Counted from the stretch's first letter, positions 45,537 through 53,783 are shown. The stretch: DNA of 64,000 nucleotides from JBBRHQ01 sp963725315 (GCA_963725315.1 CAVRYA010000001.1:1-64000), one strand, 5' to 3'. Translations and numbers: made by a program. The notes: generated by a model not told the origin, from the sequence alone.

Positions 45537-45901
45537 TCCAAGGCTATGCGTGCTGCGAGCCGTTGCCAGGCGTGGTCAGACGCTCTCAGGTCACCTGAGC
45601 TAGCTCGGGTTCGCTCAGTTCGGGACCACCGACGGGACCACGGGCCGCGGCGCGCGTTCCCTAGGCCGCCCACATCGGGGTCAGGGAACCGAAACACCTC
45701 AACGGTTACTGAGCCGCGCCGGAGGCTGCCCTCAGGTCTGCGGGCCGCCAGCGGCGAACTGCCGCCGGTTCGCGTCTCCGCCGGGCGGCCCTGTGACAAA
45801 CCGCCCGGCTCGGGTCGGAGGCGTAAAACCGCCTCTGAGCAGCTCCGTCCTACCCGCGGGGCTGACGCCGCCGTCACGCTTCCGATGACGCCGGTGAGCG
45901 A
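45537..45901. other. No gene; hairpin-rich spacer
   Basis: About 365 GC-rich bases with no gene. GAGGCG-TAAAAC-CGCCTC (near 45820-45838) is a clear hairpin and could end the leftward RTX-like transcript from 45902. Confidence 0.4.
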
Positions 45902-46600
45902 CTAGCGGCCGAGGATTCGCTCGACGTGCCTGAAGGAGTCGTTGCCGCGGCCTCCCCTGGCGGTGTCGAAGCCGCGGCCACCGAAGTGATGGTCGCTGCC
46001 GCCCCGCCCGAGGAGGAGGTCGTCGCCGGCGTCGCCGTAGAGGAAGTCCGGGCCGCGCCCGCCTACCAGGCGGTCAGGCCCCTGGCCGCCGTCCAGCAAT
46101 ATGTAGCCGCTGCCGCCAACGGACAGGGAGTCGCGCCCCGGTCCCCCCTCGGCGTCCACCGGCAGGAAGCCGGCCGCCGCGCCCCGAAACCGGTCGTTGC
46201 CGGCACCCATCAGGATGAACCAGCTCTGGTCGTACCTGTACGCGACCAGGCTGTTGCGGAGGCGAAGGAAGTCCTTGCCGCCGCGAAGGTCGACGAAAGG
46301 CCCGGCGGGACCGTAGAGCTCGCAGCGCGCCTCGGAGGGGCCGGCCTGCCGGCAGTCGCCCTTGGCCTTGACCCCTCCCCGCTCGTCCCGGACCGCGAGC
46401 GTACGGGCGCCGATCAGCCTTGCGACGACCTGGTCGCGGCCGCTGTCGCCGACGATGTCGACGGAGGTGGACTCGGGGTCGCCGTCGAGGGGCCCGTCGA
46501 CCGTGACGGCATCGGCGCCTGCCGCCGGCAGCAGCGTCGCGACCAGCGCCAGCGCCGCGAGCAGCGAGGTCGCCAGTCCGGATCCGCGTGAGCGGTGCAC
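45902..46600 (-). CDS. Secreted RTX-like calcium-binding protein
   Basis: 232 residues. Signal HRSRGSGLATSLLAALALVA, TLLPAAGADA. C-terminal half has RTX nonapeptides: DAEGGPGRDSLSVGGSGYIL, LDGGQGPDRLVGGRGPDFLY, GDAGDDLLLGRGGSDHHFGG, RGFDTARGGRGNDSF (GGxGxDxLx), which form a Ca-binding beta roll. Likely extracellular; role unknown. Related in style to the genes at 55839 and 58132. Confidence 0.82.
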   Translation of the reverse strand: MHRSRGSGLATSLLAALALVATLLPAAGADAVTVDGPLDGDPESTSVDIVGDSGRDQVVARLIGARTLAVRDERGGVKAKGDCRQAGPSEARCELYGPAGPFVDLRGGKDFLRLRNSLVAYRYDQSWFILMGAGNDRFRGAAAGFLPVDAEGGPGRDSLSVGGSGYILLDGGQGPDRLVGGRGPDFLYGDAGDDLLLGRGGSDHHFGGRGFDTARGGRGNDSFRHVERILGR

Positions 46601-46684
46601 TGGAATGGGGTGCGAGCGCCTGATTGGACGAACCTACCCGAACCGGTGGCGGAACCCGCGGAAACGGCCACACCCTAATCGTCG

Positions 46685-46845
46685 TGATCGCGTGGCGCGC
46701 CTTTTTCCTGACCTCGACGGGTTCGCCAAAGCTCTACAGCTCACTGGCCGACGGCTCCCACAACTTCCAGGTTCGCGCCACCGACGCCGCCGCCAACACC
46801 GACTCGACGCCAGCCTCCCAAAGCTTCACGGTTGGCACCGGCTAG
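46685..46845 (+). pseudogene. Fragment of a cadherin/Ig-repeat surface protein
   Basis: FFLTSTGSPKLYSSLADGSH then NFQVRATDAAANTDSTPASQ and SFTVGTG. This matches one repeat end of large Thermoleophilia surface proteins (L-xDGSHxFxVRATDAAGNTD-TPASxxFTV), with no start or rest of the gene. Confidence 0.6.
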
Positions 46846-46862
46846 ACGCATAGAGGCGGGGT

Positions 46863-47114
46863 CTACATCGGCTCGACTGCCGTGACGATGTAGTCATCCG
46901 GGGGCAGGGCTTCCCTTACTCGACCCTCGGCAGCCATCGCGGTGTCGGCCTCAACCACCGCCTCGATATGACGTGCTGGCTCCCCTGATCCCGCACCCTC
47001 GATAAACCGGCTGGACGCTGGACCCCACGTCTGCGAAATATCGGCGTTCCGCCCCAGGGCTTCACTTGCCTGTTTCAGGTCTGGTCCCTCGATGTTGACC
47101 CTGAAAGACGGCAC
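46863..47114 (-). CDS. Small unknown protein
   Basis: 83 residues from GTG 47114: PSFRVNIEGPDLKQASEALG, RNADISQTWGPASSRFIEGA, GSGEPARHIEAVVEADTAMA, AEGRVREALPPDDYIVTAVE. Alternating strand/helix pattern suggests a ferredoxin-like fold; family not known to me. A longer in-frame start at 47150 is possible. Confidence 0.5.
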   Translation of the reverse strand: MPSFRVNIEGPDLKQASEALGRNADISQTWGPASSRFIEGAGSGEPARHIEAVVEADTAMAAEGRVREALPPDDYIVTAVEPM

Positions 47115-47220
47115 GGCACCGATTCTAAACCCGAACGCCCGGAGGCCCATCTCTTTTCCCCAGCTTGCGTGGGCGGCTGGTCTTCGTGCTTTGGACCACT
47201 CACTCCCCCCGAGGCTGAGC

Positions 47221-47226
47221 GATACT
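47221..47226 (+). promoter_or_regulatory. Array head -10 element GATACT
   Basis: GATACT-GCGCAGGCG-ATG: nine bases before the start of the plus-array gene at 47236. Confidence 0.55.
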
Positions 47227-47235
47227 GCGCAGGCG

Positions 47236-47637
47236 ATGTCGCAGGAGAACGTCGAAATACTCCGCAGGCTCTACGAGCAGTGGGCCAGTGGCGACCTCTC
47301 GGCGGACTTCTTCGACCCCGATGTCGAGTATTCGCGCATCGGCGCAGAAACCCCGGACATGGAGGGGCGGTGGCTCGGTCTCGATGAGCTGTGGACCGCG
47401 ATGCCCGAGTACCTCCGGGCGTTCTCGGACCTGCGCATCGAAGCTGAGCGCATCATCGACCTCGGCGGGGACCGAGTGCTGGTGCTCTCGCGGCAGACTG
47501 CGCGTGGCAAGCAGAGCGGTGTGCCCATCGAAGGCGAGATCGGAGACCTGTTCACACTGCGCGACGGGAAGATCGTGCGCTACTACTCCTACTGGAACCG
47601 CGCCGTTGCCCTCGAAGCCGCAAGACTGTCGGAGTAG
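47236..47637 (+). CDS. NTF2/SnoaL-like protein (plus array, first)
   Basis: 133 residues, MSQENVEILRRLYEQWASGD ... NRAVALEAARLSE. Core SADFFDPDVEYSRIGAETPD, RWLGLDELWTAMPEYLRAFS, DLRIEAERIIDLGGDRVLVL, SRQTARGKQSGVPIEGEIGD, FTLRDGKIVRYYSYWN. All secondary elements of the fold are present. Its TAG is followed by GCG and the ATG of the next member. Confidence 0.9.
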   Translation: MSQENVEILRRLYEQWASGDLSADFFDPDVEYSRIGAETPDMEGRWLGLDELWTAMPEYLRAFSDLRIEAERIIDLGGDRVLVLSRQTARGKQSGVPIEGEIGDLFTLRDGKIVRYYSYWNRAVALEAARLSE

Positions 47638-47640
47638 GCG

Positions 47641-47990
47641 ATGTCGCAGGAGAAGGTCGATTTCGTGACTCGCCTCTTCGCCGCTGGGGAAAGCATGGAC
47701 AAAGAACAACTCTTGGCCGCACTTCCTGAGCTGATCGAGCAGATTTGCGACCCGGAAATTGAGTGGGATCGAAACGCCGGAGCGCGCCGACTCCCAGACC
47801 TATCATGGACACGCAGGAGTTCTGCGCTCCTGGCAGCAGTGGCTCGATGGATTTGACCAGTACGCCTTCACCGTGGAGCGCGTCGTCGATTGCGGTGATG
47901 CCGTCTTTGTGGCCGCAGTGGACGAAAGTGCCGCCTTGCATGGAAAGCAGCACCTTGCTCGAGATGCTACGTGGACGAGGTCTTAGGAGA
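47641..47990 (+). pseudogene. NTF2-like gene, frameshifted and truncated
   Basis: Starts MSQEKVDFVTRLFAAGESMD, KEQLLAALPELIEQICDPEI-EWD, then shifts near 47770 to ADSQTYHGHAGVLRSWQQWL, DGFDQYAFTVERVVDCGDAV, FVAAVDES. The C-terminal quarter and the end module are missing; GKQHLARDA is the last recognisable part. Confidence 0.7.
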
Positions 47991-48134
47991 ACCTCATCGA
48001 CATCCACTTGGTCGTGTCCGCCCCCGGCCGCGCGCTCAGCTCGGAGCCCCGCTGCTGAAGCGTCGCAGACCGGAGTGGGGATTCAAGCGGCGAAGGTCGC
48101 CCTGGTAGCGCTGGCGGCCAGTGGGCGGGCGCGA

Positions 48135-48140
48135 GATACT
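48135..48140 (+). promoter_or_regulatory. Array head -10 element GATACT
   Basis: GATACT-GCGCGGGCG-ATG, nine bases before the leader start at 48150; so this promoter now serves the aminotransferase gene. Confidence 0.5.
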
Positions 48141-48149
48141 GCGCGGGCG

Positions 48150-48224
48150 ATGTGGCCGGAGAAGGTCGAGGTGGTGCGGCTCGCAACGCCACGCATTACG
48201 AGAGGAAGATCATGCGCGCTCTGA
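48150..48224 (+). CDS. Leader peptide from NTF2 start module (before aminotransferase)
   Basis: A 24-codon frame MWPEKVEVVRLATPRITRGR then SCAL, derived from the start module (TCGCAG changed to TGGCCG). Its stop lies 12 bases inside the aminotransferase gene, so the two frames overlap. Likely couples translation. Confidence 0.5.
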   Translation: MWPEKVEVVRLATPRITRGRSCAL

Positions 48225-49354
48225 TACCACGCGACCAGTACGCGGCATTGAGCCATAGCCGGTATCTCAATCAGGCGTCGTTGGGCCTCATCCCGCGCGA
48301 CTCAGTCGAGGCCATGACGGCCTTTCTCCACGATGTTGCCCAGCACGGCAACGTGCGAATGTCTGATGTGGCCGAGGCTCGCGTGCTCGACGATCTGCGG
48401 GCAGCTGCCGCGACGCTGCTAGACGCGCCGGCGCGTTCCATCGCCATCATTGGGGGAGCAAGCGAGGGTCTCAGCCAAATGGCAGCGGCCCTCGCCACGA
48501 ACTCTGGGGAGGTAGTCCTAGTACCCACGGATTTCCCAAGCGTCACCTATCCCTGGCTGGCGGCCCGGGATAGATTGGGCACCGCGATCCGTTGGGTGGA
48601 GGACAGCCCGCACACGGACCTAAGCGCGGCCTTGATTGAGGCGGTCTCAAGCTCCACCTCGGTGGTCTGCGTCAGTGCGGTGCAGTATGCAACCGGTACG
48701 GCGCTCGACGTTGCGGCCGTCGCACGACGGGCTCACGAGGTAGGCGCGAAGATCGTCGTGGACGTTACGCAGCTCGCTGGCGCCGCCTCGGTCAGCATGC
48801 GGGAATGGTCCGCGGATGCGCTCGTCTGCAGCGGCTACAAATGGCTCTCTGCGCACGGCGGCGTCGCGATCTTGGCTGTATCTGATGAGCTCATCGCCGC
48901 CACGCCGCGGATCATCGGATGGAAGGGAGCCAGCGACCCCTTCAACTTCACCGCGCAGACGCTTGTCTTGGCCGACGACGCTCGACGGTATGAACTATCC
49001 ACGATGTCGTACTGCTCGGCAGTCGGGTTGAGTCGGTCACTTGCGCTGCTTGCCGAAGCTGGCGCAGAGGCTCTCGCCGAACACTCCCGCGTTCTCGCTG
49101 AAGAGCTAGCCGGTCAAGTGGAACCCCTCGGCTGGACGCCGTTTCGAGCGCTTGGCGGAGGCAGCGCGTGCGGTCACATCGTTTCCTTGCGGCACGCAAC
49201 TCTCAGTGCGTCGGCGGTCCAAGCAACGCTGGCGGCCGAATATGGCGTGATCGTCAGCTCCCGCGGTGGCGGCATCCGGATCTCACTGCACGGATACAAC
49301 GACAGTTCCGACGTCGCTGCGATCGCTGATGCACTCAAAGAACTGGCACGATGA
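48212..49354 (+). CDS. Class V aminotransferase / cysteine-desulfurase-like protein, array cargo
   Basis: PLP enzyme, 380 residues, intact. RYLNQASLGLIPRDSVEAMT, IAIIGGASEGLSQMAAALAT, VLVPTDFPSVTYPWLAARDR, VSAVQYATGTALDVAAVARR, AKIVVDVTQLAGAASVSMRE (PLP Asp in VVDVTQ), WSADALVCSGYKWLSAHGGV (Lys of SGYKWL, the Schiff-base site) and VIVSSRGGGIRISLHGYND. ATG 48212, AGAGGA upstream. Fold type I; substrate unknown. It follows a start-module leader and its own promoter head. Confidence 0.92.
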   Translation: MRALIPRDQYAALSHSRYLNQASLGLIPRDSVEAMTAFLHDVAQHGNVRMSDVAEARVLDDLRAAAATLLDAPARSIAIIGGASEGLSQMAAALATNSGEVVLVPTDFPSVTYPWLAARDRLGTAIRWVEDSPHTDLSAALIEAVSSSTSVVCVSAVQYATGTALDVAAVARRAHEVGAKIVVDVTQLAGAASVSMREWSADALVCSGYKWLSAHGGVAILAVSDELIAATPRIIGWKGASDPFNFTAQTLVLADDARRYELSTMSYCSAVGLSRSLALLAEAGAEALAEHSRVLAEELAGQVEPLGWTPFRALGGGSACGHIVSLRHATLSASAVQATLAAEYGVIVSSRGGGIRISLHGYNDSSDVAAIADALKELAR

Positions 49355-49499
49355 GGTCATTGAGTTCGGTGCTCTCTGACGCGAATCGAGAGTGCAAGAG
49401 GCCCCGTGAAGACGCGTTAAGTCTTGCCTGGACTCGCAGCTATCGTCGCCGACGCCGTTCCAGCCTTGCCGGTTCGGGCGGGACTGCGACGAGCATCGC

Positions 49500-49627
49500 C
49501 AGGCGGGCTCTGCATTTGACCCAGAAGAAACAGCGGGCCATCAAGAACATCTCGCTTGAAACCAGGGCCAAGGGGCCCGAAGGGAGACACCGGCCCAAGG
49601 AGACCCGGCGAAGGGAGACACCGGCCG
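49500..49627 (+). pseudogene. Collagen-like gene remnant
   Basis: The plus strand reads ALHLTQKKQRAIKNISLETR, AKGPEGRHRPKETRR in one frame and GPRGPKGDTGP in another: an eroded piece of the collagen-like (GPKGDTG) secreted proteins of this lineage. No start or signal remains. Confidence 0.5.
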
Positions 49628-49658
49628 AAAAGGACCCCCTTTCGGGGGTCCTTTTCTT
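49628..49658. terminator. Rho-independent terminator
   Basis: AAAAGGACCCCC-TTTC-GGGGGTCCTTTT: a 12-base-pair stem with a tetraloop, T-rich on both sides, so it can act for the plus-strand remnant and for the minus-strand gene at 49676. Confidence 0.85.
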
Positions 49659-49675
49659 TCCCCTGTGCCGGTCAG

Positions 49676-50116
49676 CTACCGCACGACATGGGCCGTGTAG
49701 GAGAGCCAGCCGCCGCACTTGGCGGGCTCACCTGGCCTTGGCTTGTAGTTGATCGTGCCCTTCTCCTTGCCGTGCGCCAGGAACGTCCCCCAAACGGTTG
49801 CATGGGAGTAGTGGCCATTGCCGACATACTGTCTGAGATGGGCGGTGAACTTGCCTCCGTTACTGATGGAGGCGGGTGCAGAGAACTCAGCGGGTGGCGG
49901 GCCACCACTGCCGCAATCGTTCGGCACATACGTCCTCAGCCTCAAGCCGCGAACCCACTCTCCGTTTGAACTCACGGTAAAGGTGATCGTAGTGCTCTGC
50001 TTGTTGAAGTGGCCCTCGTAGGAGCCACCCTTGACCGGATGGAATGCGAAGGCAACAGTGGCGACAAGTGCGAACGTCGCTACCAGTGCCGTTGTGATTG
50101 TCCAGAATCGCTTCAT
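49676..50116 (-). CDS. Secreted protein, unknown
   Basis: 146 residues. Signal MKRFWTITTALVATFALVAT, VAFAF; mature HPVKGGSYEGHFNKQSTTIT, FTVSSNGEWVRGLRLRTYVP, NDCGSGGPPPAEFSAPASIS, NGGKFTAHLRQYVGNGHYSH, ATVWGTFLAHGKEKGTINYK, CGGWLSYTAHVVR. Beta-sandwich-like (immunoglobulin-type) secreted proteins of this style are common in Solirubrobacterales; no function. ATG 50116 with AAAGGA chosen because the signal starts there. Confidence 0.75.
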   Translation of the reverse strand: MKRFWTITTALVATFALVATVAFAFHPVKGGSYEGHFNKQSTTITFTVSSNGEWVRGLRLRTYVPNDCGSGGPPPAEFSAPASISNGGKFTAHLRQYVGNGHYSHATVWGTFLAHGKEKGTINYKPRPGEPAKCGGWLSYTAHVVR

Positions 50117-50539
50117 GATTTTCCTTTCCAGAGGACCCCTGAAGGGGTAACTGGTCCGCCAAACGACCACAGTTCCGGCACCGTGGTTGAATCGGTAACC
50201 GTACTTGATCTTGTAGGCACTGACCCGATCCTTGAACCAGAGATGCTTGCTGCTCGCGTGACGCCAGAGCCCATCGTAGGCCCTGTTGATGAACACGCCC
50301 GCGTAGTTGCGTCCCTGGTGATAGGTCAGCGCGTAGGCTGACGCTCTGGCAGTCGGAGCGGTCAATGCGAATCGCCTCCCACCCGCCCAGCGAAGGACGC
50401 CGAAGACGGACGAACGCCTGCTTTCGCGTGGGTGGGCATTGCCGAGCCGCCGGATCGGCCCTTTGGTCGCAACCGCTAAGGATGGAATACAGAAGCTGGC
50501 TTCCGGGCGCGATGTGTGCCGGTTTGCCAAGGTGAAGGG
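50117..50539 (-). other. Possible gene remnant upstream of the secreted protein
   Basis: The minus frame upstream stays open to 50593 and reads ALTYHQGRNYAGVFINRAYD, GLWRHASSKHLWFKDRVSAY, KIKYGYRFNHGAGTVVVWRT, rich in aromatic residues like a real protein, but without a start or signal. Possibly the tail of an eroded gene; nothing else here. Confidence 0.35.
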
Positions 50540-51073
50540 ATGGATCTGGACCTCGACGAGTGGCTGGCTGATCCGCAGGTACGCACCCGCCACCGCCGTC
50601 TTGCAAGCGCCGACGCCCAGCGCCTTTGGAGTGAAGCCCAGGACGTCCGCGTTGCCGACGCGGGCGCGTTGGGGAGGGCGGTGCGCTGGAGAATTCCCGA
50701 CACCCCGGCAGCGATCTCCTTCCGAGATCTCTTCCGACGCTACCCCTTCACGGTCCTGGGGGAAGGGGAGCTCTGGTCAGCATCGGGGCTATGTGGGCGG
50801 TTGTGGACACTGCGGCGGGATTACCCTCGGCTCGAGGGCCCGGAGGAGTTTCGCGCCTGGGAAGAGCCCGGCACCGTCCGCGTCCTGCTGGCCCATTGGG
50901 TTGAGCCTGATCAAAGCGGGCGCAACGCCCTGGTTAGCGAGAGTCGGATCCAGCCCCTGGACCGGCAGGCCGGGATGCGGCTCCGTGCGCTTTGGGCGCT
51001 CGTTGGTCACTTCGAGCGGCTGATCGGCGGCCAAGCACTGGCGGTCGCCGCCGCCCGCGCGGAGGAAAATTGA
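50540..51073 (+). CDS. Unknown protein, SRPBCC-like
   Basis: 177 residues: MDLDLDEWLADPQVRTRHRR, ARRW-type helix RVADAGALGRAVRWRIPDTP, FRDLFRRYPFTVLGEGELWS, LWTLRRDYPRLEGPEEFRAW, EPGTVRVLLAHWVEPDQSGR, NALVSESRIQPLDRQAGMRL, RALWALVGHFERLIGGQALA. A beta strand series followed by a long C-terminal helix suggests a helix-grip (SRPBCC) fold. ATG 50540 has GGTGAAGGG. Confidence 0.55.
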   Translation: MDLDLDEWLADPQVRTRHRRLASADAQRLWSEAQDVRVADAGALGRAVRWRIPDTPAAISFRDLFRRYPFTVLGEGELWSASGLCGRLWTLRRDYPRLEGPEEFRAWEEPGTVRVLLAHWVEPDQSGRNALVSESRIQPLDRQAGMRLRALWALVGHFERLIGGQALAVAAARAEEN

Positions 51074-51099
51074 ATCGTGGGCATCGTGTCCTCTATCCC

Positions 51100-51290
51100 G
51101 GTGCCTGTGCGGCGTCCGGCCGTTCCGGCGTCGGTCTTTGAGCGGCCGACCCGACGTCGCGCCAGCGAAGAGCTAGGCCTCACTGATTCGAAGGCCCCCG
51201 AAGCCGAGGGTTGCGAGCAGGGCCCGCCACGACCTGGAGCGGGCCATTGACGGACTCGGTGACCAGTTGGGGCGCTTGCCGCACCCCTCG
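51100..51290 (-). pseudogene. Tyrosine recombinase (phage-type integrase) relic
   Basis: The minus strand reads SRSWRALLATLGFGGLRISEA, then a one-base deletion gives a stop, and the other frame continues LALRWRDVGSAAQRP. RALLATLxFxGLRISEALALRWRDV is the start of the catalytic domain of tyrosine recombinases, with the first catalytic Arg (GLRISE). The rest, including HxxR and the nucleophile Tyr, is gone. It lies between the partial tRNA-His copies. Confidence 0.75.
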
Positions 51291-51943
51291 GGGCCGGACT
51301 GTGTCGGAGAGGATGGCAAGATCTCTCCCTTTGCTAGGAATTTTCCTTGTGGGGCAGCAGCTAAGGGATTGGGACCACTAGGAATTAGCGTTCGGATACA
51401 TAGCAATACAACCCTAACCCACCCTTCATGGGAAAGAACCGGCTGCCTGCTTTTGTGGATCTTGGGACAGTAAACAGTGCCGCGTGCCTATCGCCTTGCT
51501 CTGGCTTGTCAGTGCCTTGCCCTCCTTACTGCGGCGTGGAATGCAGTGGGCGTAAGCGATCATCCTCGCCGAAGACGCACCAACGTCCAGAACGACTCAC
51601 GTCGGGATACATGGTCCTGCGGGGCTGTGAGCGGCGCTGTGTGCGCTTACGACGGGCATCGAGGCTCTTGTCAGCCATCTAGAAGGGACCGCTGCCTCGG
51701 CACTAAGGAGGGCTCTGAGCCGTCTGCCTTCCGTACGGCAGCTGCCGGCATCTTGGCTAGGGAAGCAGGCGACATCGACCTCGGCGTCGGGTGGTGGATC
51801 TGCCGGTGCCGAGCGGAGCGTCTGCTGGCCGCTGACCGCGACCGAGGCCAGCCTGAAAACCGCGTCGTTCGCCGGAGGTCTGATTTCCTCCTGTCCGCTC
51901 CCTTGTTGGCGGGGCGTCCACGAAGCGCGATACTGCGCAGTCG
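51291..51943. other. No gene; AT-richer spacer
   Basis: About 650 bases with no gene on either strand. 51325-51430 is lower in GC than the surroundings (TAGGAATTTTCCTTGTGG, AATTAGCGTTCGGATACATA), perhaps transferred DNA. Ends in the promoter head at 51929. Confidence 0.4.
51929..51934 (+). promoter_or_regulatory. Array head -10 element GATACT
   Basis: GATACT-GCGCAGTCG-ATG, nine bases before the start at 51944. Confidence 0.55.
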
Positions 51944-52342
51944 ATGTCGCAGGAGAACGTGGAGATCGTTCGCGCCTCAATCGACGCCTTCAACCGGGGG
52001 GATATCGACGCCTCGTTCAAGGACGCGAGTCCGGATTTCGAGGCCGACCAGACGCGGGCCATCGGCGTCGATTGGCGTGGCGTGTTCGACCTTGAACAGT
52101 TTCGAAGCCTGCAGGCCACGTTATTCGACAACTGGGAATCCATCACGATCGGCGCTGACGAGCTGATCGACGCAGGCGAAGACGTTGTAATGCCGTTTAC
52201 GATGGCGGGGCGGGGCCGCGATGGAATCGAGCTCCACGGCCGCGGCGTCTGGGTCTGGACGATCCACGAGGGCTCGATCGTGCGAGTCTGTCTCTATCAG
52301 GAGCGCGGAGAGGCCCTCGAAGCCGCCGGGCTGTCGGAGTAG
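51944..52342 (+). CDS. NTF2/SnoaL-like protein (plus array)
   Basis: 132 residues, MSQENVEIVRASIDAFNRGD ... EALEAAGLSE. Core IDASFKDASPDFEADQTRAI, GVFDLEQFRSLQATLFDNWE, SITIGADELIDAGEDVVMPF, GRGVWVWTIHEGSIVRVCLY. Same subtype as 38760 and 54698 (WxWTIxxGxIxRxCLYQE). TAG then GCG then the next ATG. Confidence 0.9.
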   Translation: MSQENVEIVRASIDAFNRGDIDASFKDASPDFEADQTRAIGVDWRGVFDLEQFRSLQATLFDNWESITIGADELIDAGEDVVMPFTMAGRGRDGIELHGRGVWVWTIHEGSIVRVCLYQERGEALEAAGLSE

Positions 52343-52345
52343 GCG

Positions 52346-52850
52346 ATGTCGCAGGAGAACGTGGAGATGATGCAGCGGGCCTTCGACGCCTTCAACCGGG
52401 GCGACCGCGACGCGGCGGTGGCGGACGTTGCGCCGGATTGCGAGTACGTCGCCAGCGGCACGATCCCCGACGCCACCGGGAACTATCGGGGGACTCTCCG
52501 CAGAGCACGCAGACCCTCATCGCGCAGGCTCCCCGCTGCTACAGATTGGGGCACCTGCTGCTACAGGCCTGCTACACGGAGCACCGCCACAGGCGTGGTG
52601 TCGCGGGCGCCTTTCAAAACTTCCCGGGCACGAAAAGTGGCTCCCCGTCGCCAAGTTTCGGCGGTCATCGAGAAGTGCAGATGCGGGCTGGTGGTCTGCG
52701 TGACCCGTTGGCGCGCCGAGGGCAATTCGAGCGGCGCACGGTCGACCGCCCAGGCCGACATCTTCGAGGTCAAACACGACAGGATCGTTCAGTTGCCACT
52801 GGCGTATCGAAGGCCGCAGCCGCAAAGCCGTGGGGCTGTCGGATAGCTGG
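52346..52850 (+). pseudogene. NTF2-like gene with scrambled middle
   Basis: MSQENVEMMQRAFDAFNRGD, RDAAVADVAPDCEYVASGTI, PDATGNYRG is normal; 52500-52680 is unrelated sequence with many stops in family frame; then VVCVTRWRAEGNSSGARSTA and DIFEVKHDRIVQ return, and the end module survives as AVGLSD in another frame (52830-52850). An insertion or rearrangement has destroyed the core. Confidence 0.7.
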
Positions 52851-52956
52851 CCGGTCATCCGGCCTTGACCCGCTTTGTCAACCCTGGAGACGCCGAGACC
52901 GCCTCCGGGCGGTGTCTCCCCCCGCCGCAAGGGGTCGTCCCCCTACCCTGACGCGA

Positions 52957-52962
52957 GATACT
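52957..52962 (+). promoter_or_regulatory. Array head -10 element GATACT
   Basis: GATACT-GCGCAGGCG-ATG, nine bases before the aborted start module at 52972. Confidence 0.5.
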
Positions 52963-52971
52963 GCGCAGGCG

Positions 52972-53001
52972 ATGTCGCAGGGACGCTCGCCACGAGGTTG
53001 A
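52972..53001 (+). pseudogene. Aborted NTF2 start module
   Basis: ATG TCG CAG GGA CGC... gives MSQGRSPRG and a stop. A full head and the first three codons are kept, then unrelated DNA begins, which carries a gene on the other strand; an NTF2 tail returns at ~53680. Confidence 0.6.
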
Positions 53002-53151
53002 CTCGACTTGCTCCTGGTGAGAGACTGTTCCTCACGGCGGTCCCGGATTCGCGGCACGACCAGTTGGAGACCTGGGCATAGGCCTCGGCTGGGCTGTCGA
53101 TGAGCCAATCTCGAAGGCTTAGGAGGAACCCAGGCTGGCTCACCCGACCGC

Positions 53152-53628
53152 TCATGTCGGCGTGAGTGGCGATGGCTCGGGCGAGCGGGCCCGACGGCGC
53201 AACGCGAACCAGTACAGGAGCACCAGCAACGTTCGTGAGATGCCACACACGGATCCGAACGGGAGGGCAAAACCGATCCAGAACGCGAACTCAAAGGGCA
53301 ATAGCGCGAGCGCGAACACAACAGCGCCACGCCGCTGCTGCCACAGCATCCACCCCAATAGCAGCTCTGCCCCGCAGACGATCGCGAACGCGGCGAGCAG
53401 CAGAACCGTAGTGTGAATGCCGATCTCGTCGAACGGCCCACCGCCGTAGGTCTGGAAACCCAGGAACATCCAGACGCGGCCCCGCGAGGCGAAATACCAG
53501 GTCGCGTACACACCAGGCGCCCCAAATCCCAGGCCGGCTACAACCGCCAGCACGGCGGATGCGCGCGCCAACCGCCGCTCGCTACGCGCATTGCTCGGCC
53601 GCGTATCGGACAAGTTGGTCGTCCTCAT
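53152..53628 (-). CDS. Four-helix membrane protein
   Basis: 158 residues. Helices at ARASAVLAVVAGLGFGAPGV, HTTVLLLAAFAIVCGAELLL, GAVVFALALLPFEFAFWIGF and GISRTLLVLLYWFALRRRAR; tail RSPEPSPLTPT. Unknown family, hypothetical membrane protein style. Antisense to, and within, a broken NTF2 unit (start module at 52972, tail at 53783). Confidence 0.65.
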   Translation of the reverse strand: MRTTNLSDTRPSNARSERRLARASAVLAVVAGLGFGAPGVYATWYFASRGRVWMFLGFQTYGGGPFDEIGIHTTVLLLAAFAIVCGAELLLGWMLWQQRRGAVVFALALLPFEFAFWIGFALPFGSVCGISRTLLVLLYWFALRRRARSPEPSPLTPT

Positions 53629-53679
53629 CCTCTCGATCGGCGAACCAAAGCTGCGCCATGCGCATCGGCGAGGTTACCT

Positions 53680-53783
53680 GGAGTCGGCTCCGGATGCATA
53701 CGCTCGGGGAGGGCAAGATCGTCAGGATCGACGGCTCCCGCACGACCGATGAGGCCCTCGAAGCCGCCGGGCTGTCGGAGTAG
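53680..53783 (+). pseudogene. NTF2 C-terminal fragment with intact end module
   Basis: Plus strand HTLGEGKIVRIDGSRTTDEA then LEAAGLSE-stop (53758-53783), the last strand and tail of an NTF2 unit, with no body before it. Confidence 0.7.

Noticed and set aside
45495..45540. Short frames reading DGTRTRDRLDHN near 45.5, 55.3 and 56.7 kb
   Set aside because: They are translations of the tRNA-His gene and its partial copies, not proteins.
51477..52166. A 229-codon plus frame before the NTF2 gene at 51944
   Set aside because: No family character and it runs out of frame into the well-supported NTF2 gene.
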